DNA from: Keguizhuia sedimenti
GTDB lineage: Bacteria; Pseudomonadota; Gammaproteobacteria; Burkholderiales; Burkholderiaceae_D
Direction of reading: 5' to 3'
Length of the DNA: 64,000 nucleotides
Assembly (NCBI GenBank): GCA_030715135.1
Contig: JAUYVH010000014.1
Coordinates: 19,992 to 83,991 of the forward strand
Shown here: piece after piece, positions 57,966-64,000 of the stretch
Position numbering within the stretch: position 1 is the first letter of the stretch
Layout: each line of letters opens with the position of its first letter
Translations under genes and position numbers: made by a program
The notes under the pieces: generated by a model
Told to the model about the DNA's origin: nothing
Databases searched by the model: none
Seen by the model: the letters and a program-made list of their open reading frames with translations, nothing else

Positions 57966-58084
57966 GAGGATTGGATGGAGGACGGCGACGTCGTCTCGAA
58001 GTAATGCGGAAACCGGTGATTATACCGGCTCAGCCGCCATCCTTTCAGGCAAATTCAGACCTGCAGCTTATCAGGATAGCAATG

Positions 58085-58480
58085 CTAGCGTTCCGGACAA
58101 TAGGCGCGCAGAAAATGCTGAATGTCGAATTCATTCACTTTCCAGCTAGTGTCTTGCAGGCGCTGCGTGGCCTTATAGAGATAAGTATGCGCCTCCATGC
58201 AGGTGCCATCTTCGAACCGCACTTGCACGGTGGCGCGACGATATTCGTTACCTTCAAACGCGTCCAGGCGCGCGATATCAACCGTATCGACGTCCAAATA
58301 GAGAACGCCTTCCACGGTCGCGCCCGGCTGGCTCACCATGCCGGGATAGCTCGCACCTGCGATCGCGTAACGGGCATGATCCTCCAGCACGGCCTTGCCG
58401 GAATGGTAATGACGATGCACAACCTGTTCCCAGACAGCTTGAAACATTAATGAACCATAGGTGAAGACGTTGCAGGACAT
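58085..58480 (-). CDS. Gamma-glutamylcyclotransferase-like (AIG2/GGCT fold) protein
   Basis: The product has 131 residues starting MSCNVFTYGSLMFQAVWEQV, the substrate-loop YGSLM motif of the GGCT fold, with RLDAFEGNEYRRATVQV containing the catalytic Glu. The family opens gamma-glutamyl amines or gamma-glutamyl dipeptides to pyroglutamate, or acts on peptide-linked variants. It lies between argS and the recombination operon with gaps of 119 and 216 bases and is probably independent. Confidence 0.85.
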   Translation of the reverse strand: MSCNVFTYGSLMFQAVWEQVVHRHYHSGKAVLEDHARYAIAGASYPGMVSQPGATVEGVLYLDVDTVDIARLDAFEGNEYRRATVQVRFEDGTCMEAHTYLYKATQRLQDTSWKVNEFDIQHFLRAYCPER

Positions 58481-58696
58481 TGAAAGAATGCGGATTCGGA
58501 GGTCTCTATTTTAAGACGATCGGTCTCGGAAATGTTCATGGATGGATTGCATCAACCGGTTAGCGGCCGGCCTGCGCAAATGCGGTTTTCCGGCACGGCG
58601 CGTAGTCCACGAAACAAATGCAATGGCGAAAAAATGCCGCAGGCGACAGCGCTGCGGCACTGATCGGGAAAATTGAAACCGGACGAGCCGGTTCGA

Positions 58697-59128
58697 TCAG
58701 AATGGAATGGCGTCTTCCGAAAACTCGTCGGCACGTGCCGGCGCGGCCTTGGATCCGGATGCCTGTTCCGGCGCATCGTGAGCTTGCGAGTCGCTGCGCG
58801 ATCCCAGCATGCGCATATCGTCAGCGATAATCTCAGTGGTATAGCGGTCGCTGCCGTCCTTCGCGATCCACTTGCGGGTCTGCAGGCGGCCTTCGATATA
58901 GACATGCGAACCTTTCTTCAAGTACTGGCCGACGATTTCGGCCAGCTTGCGATACAGGACGATGCGGTGCCATTCTGTCGCTTCCTTTTTCTCGCCGGTC
59001 GCCTTGTCTTTCCAGGTTTCAGTCGTGGCAAGCGTGACATGCGCAACCGGGTCGCCGCTTGCGGTATAGCGGATTTCCGGATTGTGTCCCAGATAGCCGA
59101 TCAAGGTAACTTTGTTCAGTGTTGCCAT
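58697..59128 (-). CDS. ssb: Single-stranded DNA-binding protein in a phage-type recombination operon
   Basis: The product has 143 residues with an OB-fold start [20 protein letters not shown], the [16 protein letters not shown] strand region and [16 protein letters not shown]. It ends [10 protein letters not shown], a slightly altered version of the usual acidic DDDIPF tip that binds partner proteins. GGAGG precedes two tandem ATG codons; 59128 is chosen. It is the last gene after Gp157 and Sak4-like genes, so it is probably a second, dedicated SSB for that module and not the main one. Confidence 0.92.
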   Translation of the reverse strand: MATLNKVTLIGYLGHNPEIRYTASGDPVAHVTLATTETWKDKATGEKKEATEWHRIVLYRKLAEIVGQYLKKGSHVYIEGRLQTRKWIAKDGSDRYTTEIIADDMRMLGSRSDSQAHDAPEQASGSKAAPARADEFSEDAIPF

Positions 59129-59139
59129 CATTTCCTCCA

Positions 59140-59646
59140 TTAGTGGATGTCGAGGCGGATGCTTTGTTCGCAATGAGCACCCGGTACTTCCATGCCGGCC
59201 CGGATTGCGCTGGCAATTGCTTTTTTATTTGGCGTAGGCGGCGGCGCTTCATGCCGTGTCAGATATGCTTCGGGCAAGGCTTCCGGCTGATCGACCACCA
59301 CCTGCGGCGGATTTTTCTTGAGCGCCAGGGAAAACAGCGCGGTATTGACCCGCTCGCGGTGCGCCGTTTGCATCAGCTCAAGTATCAGGCGGCGGCCGCG
59401 CTCTGCCGCGCGTTGCAGGGATGCCTGACGCTGTTCGAGATTGACGATGGTTTGCGCAACGCCGCTTTCGGCGGCTTCGATATTGCGTACCATTTTCGCC
59501 AGGTTCTCAAGCTGCTCGTCGAACGGCCCGGACAGGCTTTCAAGCGTATCCGTGATCACCTGCTGATCGTCGTGTCGTTCGGCCAGGAACTCGGCAAGCT
59601 GGCGGTATTGCGCCGCAAGCTCGAATGCCTCGAAGACCGGGTTCAT
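59140..59646 (-). CDS. Siphovirus Gp157-like protein
   Basis: The product has 168 residues, mostly long helices likely to form a coiled coil (about 20-100), with the Gp157 family feel: [40 protein letters not shown] and a later [21 protein letters not shown]. Gp157 proteins are found in phage recombination modules beside SSB and ATPases; a role in phage resistance or recombination has been suggested, but the mechanism is unknown. Its ATG overlaps the Sak4-like stop (ATGA), so it is translationally coupled. Confidence 0.8.
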   Translation of the reverse strand: MNPVFEAFELAAQYRQLAEFLAERHDDQQVITDTLESLSGPFDEQLENLAKMVRNIEAAESGVAQTIVNLEQRQASLQRAAERGRRLILELMQTAHRERVNTALFSLALKKNPPQVVVDQPEALPEAYLTRHEAPPPTPNKKAIASAIRAGMEVPGAHCEQSIRLDIH

Positions 59647-60677
59647 GCGTGCGCTCCAAAGACGTCGTCGGGTTGCACCTCCAGGAAGGCCTTGCGTTCA
59701 TCCTTGACTTTCGTGAGCTCCGCCAGGGCAGCAGGATCGGACAGCGCCGTCGCGGCACGATAGGCATTGGAGAACGCACTGAACAAGTCCTCGCGCGTTT
59801 CTGCACGATTGATTGCCTGCACCAGCTCTTCCTTCTGCTCATCCGGCATCGTGGCTTTGGCAACGCGAATTTCATCCACGCCGGCATTCAGCCATGTCAG
59901 CAATTGCTCTCCGGTTTCGCGGCTTGGCTTGAAGATAGTGCCGTCCAGCAGGCGCGTACGGTCCTTGCTCACGAAGGCCATGTGCTGCATATCGATTTCC
60001 AGGAACACGGTGAATTCGTATTCGATGCCGTCGCGCATGACCGGGGCCAGGCCGATCTTGCGCACCACGCTCTTGCCGGTACGTTCGTCTTTTTCCTGCA
60101 CGTACTCGGTCTTGGCACGCATCGTGGCAATGATATGGCTTGGGCTTTGCAGCAGTGTTTCCACCAGCGCGTTGTGCTCGGGCGTGACTTGCCGCCATGC
60201 CTGCCAGCTGTTGCCGGACTTGTCGGCAATCTTGCCTTGCCGATCGAGCGATCCGCCCTCGCCTGCCCAGGCATGGGAAAGGCTATCGACGATGATGACG
60301 TCGCAACCAGCCTGCTCCAGCGCATGGATCGCTTCGATGTAGCGTGCCGGCGTAAAGGGCGGCGCCAGCGTGATCACGTCATAGCCCTCTGGCAGCAGGT
60401 CTGCATACAGATCGCCGGAGCCGTGCTCGGTATCGATCATGCCGATGCGGCCGCCCAGGCCGCTGGCAATCAACAGGGCGGAATAGGTTTTGCCGCTGCC
60501 GGCAGGTCCGGACATGCCCAGTCGCAGTTTGGCGCGGCGTTTTGTTGCTCTATGAATTTCAAATGCACCCATGGTGACTTTCTTCCTTTCTGCGTCGTCG
60601 TGTTCCATTTGCTCAAGACGGCCGATTTGCTCATACCACTGCAGGCCGCCGTCGTCGAAATCAGCCTGACTTTCCAT
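59643..60677 (-). CDS. Sak4-like RecA-fold phage recombinase ATPase
   Basis: The product has 344 residues. The P-loop GPAGSGKT (57-64), DTEHGS (82-87) and Walker B DVIIVDSLSH (126-135) place it in the phage nucleotide-binding/Sak4 group of RecA-like proteins, which work with SSB in single-strand annealing. A C-terminal region (about 260-340) resembles the helical extension seen in such proteins and may contact partners. AGGA lies nine bases before the ATG. It is the second gene of the four-gene operon. Confidence 0.82.
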   Translation of the reverse strand: MESQADFDDGGLQWYEQIGRLEQMEHDDAERKKVTMGAFEIHRATKRRAKLRLGMSGPAGSGKTYSALLIASGLGGRIGMIDTEHGSGDLYADLLPEGYDVITLAPPFTPARYIEAIHALEQAGCDVIIVDSLSHAWAGEGGSLDRQGKIADKSGNSWQAWRQVTPEHNALVETLLQSPSHIIATMRAKTEYVQEKDERTGKSVVRKIGLAPVMRDGIEYEFTVFLEIDMQHMAFVSKDRTRLLDGTIFKPSRETGEQLLTWLNAGVDEIRVAKATMPDEQKEELVQAINRAETREDLFSAFSNAYRAATALSDPAALAELTKVKDERKAFLEVQPDDVFGAHA

Positions 60678-60708
60678 GTTTTGATGTCCTGCGGCCAGTG
60701 GCCGGCTT

Positions 60709-61341
60709 TTAATGCAGCTTTTTGAGTTGCAGCTGCTTGATCACTTCCCTGGCTTGTGCGGCAATTGTCTGGTCGGGCAACAGCCGTTCGGCATGCTCGG
60801 CACTGATACGCTTTTTCTTAACTGCGTCCAGCAGCACGCGCTCGCGGCCTGCGACATCGCTGCCAAGCGACGGTGTCCAGTGCGCCGGCTTGCGGCTGAT
60901 CCGCGCGCGCAGCACCGCCTTGGTATAAATTTCCCTGAACGCGGTATGCGCGGCGCTCAAGTCGCCCGCCTGCAGCAACGGCGACGCTACACCCCATGCC
61001 TGCGCCATTTCATCTGTCCATACCACCGATGACGATTCCGTTCTGGGCATCATCGCCCATGCCTCGTCAGGGTCCGGTCGTCCATCTTCGATCCGCACGA
61101 CGATGTCCGCGGTCTTCAACGGGCCTTGCAATTCGAGGCGGCAGCGCGCCAGCGCATCCATGAGGGCGCTTTCGCTAAAACCTGCCAAATCCTTTGCCAG
61201 CATTTCGGCCGCAGCATGTGACAGTGGCAGGCCGCATACCTCCGAAGTCAGGGAAATCGCCTGTACCAACGGGTCTGCACACACTGCCTGGCTGCGTTCA
61301 TCGTTCAATGCGCCGGGATCTACCGCTTGCGGATATCGCAT
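60709..61341 (-). CDS. Conserved phage-module protein, unknown function
   Basis: The product has 210 residues from the ATG at 61341, which follows AGGA with an eight-base gap; a longer frame begins at 61356. Recurring words such as ADIVVRIEDGRPDPDEAWAM and SVVWTDEMAQAWGVASPLL are of a style I associate with proteins in proteobacterial phage replication/recombination regions, but no catalytic motif is visible. It is the first gene of the operon, 31 bases before the Sak4-like gene, and may be a loader or accessory of the recombination complex. Confidence 0.65.
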   Translation of the reverse strand: MRYPQAVDPGALNDERSQAVCADPLVQAISLTSEVCGLPLSHAAAEMLAKDLAGFSESALMDALARCRLELQGPLKTADIVVRIEDGRPDPDEAWAMMPRTESSSVVWTDEMAQAWGVASPLLQAGDLSAAHTAFREIYTKAVLRARISRKPAHWTPSLGSDVAGRERVLLDAVKKKRISAEHAERLLPDQTIAAQAREVIKQLQLKKLH

Positions 61342-61448
61342 CTTCGTTTTCCTCATACGTTAGGAACACCTGTGAATAAGCTTGTTTCGCCTTGGCCGAT
61401 ACATTGACCACTGACCAATCGGCAACTTTCTTCGAGCCTTTGCAATCT

Positions 61449-61465
61449 GCGACCATTTTGGTTGC
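61449..61465. promoter_or_regulatory. Operator-like palindrome in the divergent promoter region
   Basis: GCGACCA-TTT-TGGTTGC (one mismatch) lies between the recombination operon and the divergent HTH gene. Its core ACCATTTTGGT (61452-61462) recurs, reverse complemented, at 62253-62263 on the far side of the HTH gene. It is a likely binding site for that regulator. Confidence 0.5.
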
Positions 61466-61588
61466 AAAAAATCAACAAAAAAATGCCCGCTTCGGGTAGA
61501 CTTGCCATGTGCCGCAATCAAGCAGATTGCGGCCGACCTACAATCCGCTCCGATTACGCCGCACTCTGCTTCGGAGCCTTGATTCTTA

Positions 61589-62044
61589 ATGCATACGGAC
61601 GCTACGATGGCGATGGACAGCAGACAAATTCGTCACAAAAACTTCAAGAAATTGTTTGATGATTTTGTCGACTGTCATCCTCAAGAGCCTCGGCGTGGCA
61701 TGCTGAAGTTGTTTGCCGAACGCCTTGGCCTGTCAGACCGCTATCTCAGCCATATCAAGTGCAACCGCAAGAACATCGGCAACCATGTCGCTCGCACAAT
61801 CGAGCAACGCTTAAAACTGCCGCATGGCTGGATGGACCGCGAACACGACGCGTTTAACATGCCAAGCGACGACAAAGAAAAATTATTTGTCGAAACCGCA
61901 TTAAGCCTGTTTCGCGCACAACCGCATGAAGCGCGTGAACTCATGCTCGACTTGCTGCGCGAAAAACTGCATGTACTGAATGAACCCACACCGACCAAAA
62001 ACGATTCTCCGGCAATTGCATCTCCGCTCGAGACATTGCCCTGA
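61589..62044 (+). CDS. HTH regulator divergent from the recombination operon
   Basis: The product has 151 residues. A helix-turn-helix lies at about 35-80 (GMLKLFAERLGLSDRYLSHIKCNRKNIGNHVARTIEQ), followed by helices and a disordered tail. It resembles small phage-type repressors without a self-cleaving peptidase domain. Starts at 61589, 61607 or 61613 are all possible. The divergent arrangement and flanking palindromes suggest it represses the recombination operon and itself. Confidence 0.72.
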   Translation: MHTDATMAMDSRQIRHKNFKKLFDDFVDCHPQEPRRGMLKLFAERLGLSDRYLSHIKCNRKNIGNHVARTIEQRLKLPHGWMDREHDAFNMPSDDKEKLFVETALSLFRAQPHEARELMLDLLREKLHVLNEPTPTKNDSPAIASPLETLP

Positions 62045-62228
62045 TCATTCCATTCGTACCGGAAAGCCTGTCCGTTACACGGCACAGTCGCCGCATGCCA
62101 TGCTTTCAAAATTACAACCGAAAAGGTAGCCCAAAGAGATAAAAAAACGCTTTGCTGCGCCGACCTTTTCGTTCCTCACCGCGACTCTTCTACAAATGCC
62201 AGGTACATTCAGAAAGAATTTCAGAAGC

Positions 62229-62246
62229 ACTGTTTATTTGAACAGT
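62229..62246. promoter_or_regulatory. LexA-type SOS box with no obvious target gene
   Basis: ACTGTT-TATTTG-AACAGT is a perfect palindrome and matches CTGT-N8-ACAG (62230-62245). It is closer to the LexA consensus than the box at 36281. No annotated gene starts within 1 kb downstream on either strand. Confidence 0.7.
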
Positions 62247-62251
62247 AATTA

Positions 62252-62264
62252 TACCAAAATGGTA
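62252..62264. promoter_or_regulatory. Second copy of the operator-like palindrome
   Basis: TACCA-AAA-TGGTA lies six bases after the LexA-type box. Its core is the exact reverse complement of ACCATTTTGGT at 61452-61462. The pair flanks the HTH gene, as expected for sites of one regulator. Confidence 0.55.
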
Positions 62265-62481
62265 GCATTTAAACTAGCTAAAATCGTTTCGAAAGTCATT
62301 TATTTGCCACAGCCGTGATGTTCCTAAGTAACTGTTTTTAAAAGTATTGTTTGTGGCAGTCCCCAATATTTCATATGGGTGCCAAACCGAATTATTCAAG
62401 TTTCTTTGCTTCCTGAAAGGAAGCCCTTCTCAGCCTCTGGGTGGGATTACGGCAAGCGCCAAAAATGGTCGCCGCTTTCGC

Positions 62482-63789
62482 TCATGACATGCTCTTCAGC
62501 GCGTCGCCGCCAACCGATTGGAGGACGCGGTGGCGTTGATAGCAGCGTTGCCTGCACAGGACGGGATCATATTCACTGGGTTTAACGATCGGGACCTGCA
62601 GGCAAACGCTTTGCGTGGGCAGTACCTGCGACCATTCATGGATCAGCCTCCGGTATGCGGCGCCGACCGGACGAATGTTGCGGTTCAAGTCGTACAAGCC
62701 CAGCGCATTCACATTACCGTTATTCTGACGCAGCGCCGTGTCCCAATCGACCTGATCGGTCAGCGAATACCAGGTAAAGCCGACGATCGGCACGCCATCA
62801 TTGCGCACGCGAAGCACGTTGGCCCACTGCTTGTACAGCCAGTTAACCGCTTCCTCGCCTGTCGGCCCTTGCATAAGATTGGTCTCGGTATGCATGACGG
62901 GTAAGCGGTAGCGCTCATGGTATTGATGCGTGATCACCGCATAACCGAATATTTCGCCCGATGCATGCGTCGATCCTTCCGCGGTGACGCGATGCTCGTT
63001 GGTGACGTAATAGTCGTTGCCCATGATGCAGTGATGGCGGACGTTATACTTGAGGAAAAACTGATATTCGTCGCGCGTCATGCCATTGTCCATGAGGTAT
63101 TCATACATCGTGGAATCCACGCGTTTTCCGTAATTGAGGTCCAGCGAGAGAAACCTGCGCGTGTTCATCATTTCAGCTAAGCCGATAGCATGCGGACTCT
63201 CTGCATGAAAGTATTCGGAAGATTCGCTCTGTACGAACAAAGCGTCAGGCCTCACGTCGAGAATCGCCTGCATCGCCATGACGTTTGCCTTGACCAGATG
63301 CTTGAGCGCGGTGACAAACGCCCGGTCGCTGGTCAATTGTTCATTCCACCAACCGTACAACGCCGAGAAGACCGCGCAGATGAACATCTCATTGATCGGC
63401 GTGTACAGCTGCACCCAAGGGAAGCGCTCGGCGAACGCGCGCGCGTACTGCGCAAATAATTCCGGAAAGTCGGGGTTCTGAAAATTGCCGATCCAATCGG
63501 GCACACCGAAGTGGCATAGATCCACGATCAATATCAGGTCGCGACGGTAAAGATCACGAAAGGCCTCATCCGCAAACGACCAGTCGTAGCGCTCGGAACC
63601 AAGATAAGTGGTATGCAGAGGTGGACCGTAACGCAGCACATGCAGACCCGACTCCTGTACCAGGTCGAAGTCGGTGCGCCAATGACGATAGTGGCCGCAT
63701 TTTTCCATTTCATCGACACGTACCCTTCCGCCATCGATGGTAGGAATACTGTTTTCAATACCGGTTGCAAACAAGAATCCGGGAATCAT
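62482..63789 (-). CDS. Glycoside hydrolase family 1-like protein (beta-glucosidase-type)
   Basis: The product has 435 residues with a (beta/alpha)8 layout: an acid/base Glu in TPINEMF (Glu134) and a nucleophile Glu in MHTETN (Glu302), as in GH1 and related clan-A enzymes. It opens FLFATGIENSIPTIDGGRVRVDE, seen in bacterial beta-glucosidase-like proteins of diverse environments. It has no signal peptide. The substrate is unknown. GAGG lies five bases before the ATG at 63789. No sugar transporter is adjacent. Confidence 0.8.
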   Translation of the reverse strand: MIPGFLFATGIENSIPTIDGGRVRVDEMEKCGHYRHWRTDFDLVQESGLHVLRYGPPLHTTYLGSERYDWSFADEAFRDLYRRDLILIVDLCHFGVPDWIGNFQNPDFPELFAQYARAFAERFPWVQLYTPINEMFICAVFSALYGWWNEQLTSDRAFVTALKHLVKANVMAMQAILDVRPDALFVQSESSEYFHAESPHAIGLAEMMNTRRFLSLDLNYGKRVDSTMYEYLMDNGMTRDEYQFFLKYNVRHHCIMGNDYYVTNEHRVTAEGSTHASGEIFGYAVITHQYHERYRLPVMHTETNLMQGPTGEEAVNWLYKQWANVLRVRNDGVPIVGFTWYSLTDQVDWDTALRQNNGNVNALGLYDLNRNIRPVGAAYRRLIHEWSQVLPTQSVCLQVPIVKPSEYDPVLCRQRCYQRHRVLQSVGGDALKSMS

Positions 63790-63925
63790 GAGCACCTCGC
63801 TCAGGAAAAGGGCTGACCGACGGCAAGTGCGTCTGTCAGTTAAAGCGACTGCTTTTTCCAGGCAAAGGTTCCGTTCGACTCAACCGCCGCACAATGTTTC
63901 CAAGCGACGGCGCAATGTGTCACGC

Positions 63926-64000
63926 TCAGATTTTTCCCTGGTGTTTAAGTCGGGAGAGGGTTTCGGCGGAGAGGTTGAGGTAGGAAGCGAGTTCCTTTTT
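63926..64000 (-). CDS. Crp/Fnr-family regulator, C-terminal end (partial)
   Basis: The last 24 codons of a minus-strand gene that continues past the window edge read KKELASYLNLSAETLSRLKH followed by QGKI and TGA (63926-63928). This is the recognition-helix end of the HTH_Crp domain (SAETLSR). The N-terminal nucleotide- or cofactor-binding domain is outside the window. It may regulate the neighbouring glycosidase, which is on the same strand 136 bases downstream. Confidence 0.75.
   Translation of the reverse strand, partial: KKELASYLNLSAETLSRLKHQGKI

Larger units (their letters stand above)
62045..62481. other. 437-bp gene-less stretch with SOS box and operator-like site
   Basis: This lies between the convergent ends of the HTH gene and the glycosidase yet contains promoter-like elements: the LexA-type box at 62229-62246, the palindrome at 62252-62264, a 7-bp stem TGCCACA/TGTGGCA (62305-62311, 62352-62358) and a GCTTCC/GGAAGC hairpin (62408-62424). 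A 19-codon frame starts at 62259. No ordinary gene is present, so an SOS-controlled small RNA or micro-peptide is the leading idea. Confidence 0.5.

Noticed and set aside
62379..62585. 68-codon plus-strand frame after the orphan SOS box
   Set aside because: It runs antisense into the glycosidase gene and its composition is random-like.

Overview
The window looks like a chromosomal segment of a betaproteobacterium of the Burkholderiales, most likely Oxalobacteraceae (Herminiimonas/Noviherbaspirillum-like). This is inferred from the protein families and gene orders seen (argS-SPOR-dsbA, bioAFDB, a liu leucine-degradation cluster, clsB next to a YbhN-like protein, two GGDEF/EAL proteins), not from a search. 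No rRNA, tRNA, CRISPR array or complete insertion sequence was found. Most genes are housekeeping or metabolic. The accessory-looking material is concentrated at about 58.7-62.5 kb and in a few intergenic structures.

Layout. 0-8 kb: the end of hpf, a possible sRNA terminator, an AAA ATPase, a small esterase, a GGDEF/EAL sensor, and two micro-proteins (one prepilin-like, one membrane) beside a 22-bp perfect hairpin. 8-13.5 kb: azoR with a divergent LysR regulator, rarD, a ComEA-like exported protein and ettA. 13.5-19.2 kb: a periplasmic binding protein overlapping a second GGDEF/EAL protein, an aldo/keto reductase and topoisomerase IB. 19.5-23.3 kb: a DUF6394 membrane protein with a two-RCK potassium channel, a His-rich exported protein with a structured leader, and a PhyH dioxygenase. 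23.3-31 kb: a two-component pair, then a trehalose/glucose operon (membrane-anchored otsA, otsB, a GH15 hydrolase, a ROK kinase).

31.7-40 kb: an ArsC/LMW-phosphatase-like protein, a flavodoxin-like protein, an orphan PhnD-like binding protein, an exonuclease/GIY-YIG fusion directly behind a LexA-type box, small charged proteins, and a clsB/YbhN-like pair. 40-53 kb: a leucine/isovalerate catabolic cluster (liuA, thiolase, SDR, ychJ, liuB, liuC, then mvaB) with the biotin genes bioA-F-D-B where the biotinylated subunit liuD would be expected; liuD is absent here. 53-58.5 kb: a small HTH regulator with helically phased repeats, an SDR, dsbA, a SPOR protein, argS and a gamma-glutamylcyclotransferase-like gene. 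58.7-62.3 kb: a compact phage-type recombination operon (unknown protein, Sak4-like ATPase, Gp157, SSB) divergent from an HTH regulator. It is followed by a gene-less stretch holding a second LexA-type box and a copy of an 11-bp operator-like palindrome. 62.5-64 kb: a GH1-like glycosidase and the end of a Crp/Fnr regulator.

The best candidates for something undescribed are (1) the isolated Ssb/Gp157/Sak4 module with its divergent regulator, shared operator-like sites and orphan SOS box; (2) trehalose-phosphate synthase fused to a two-pass membrane sensor-like domain; (3) the His-rich protein leader, whose 14-bp inverted repeat would hide the ribosome binding site; and (4) biotin synthesis embedded in the leucine pathway that consumes biotin.
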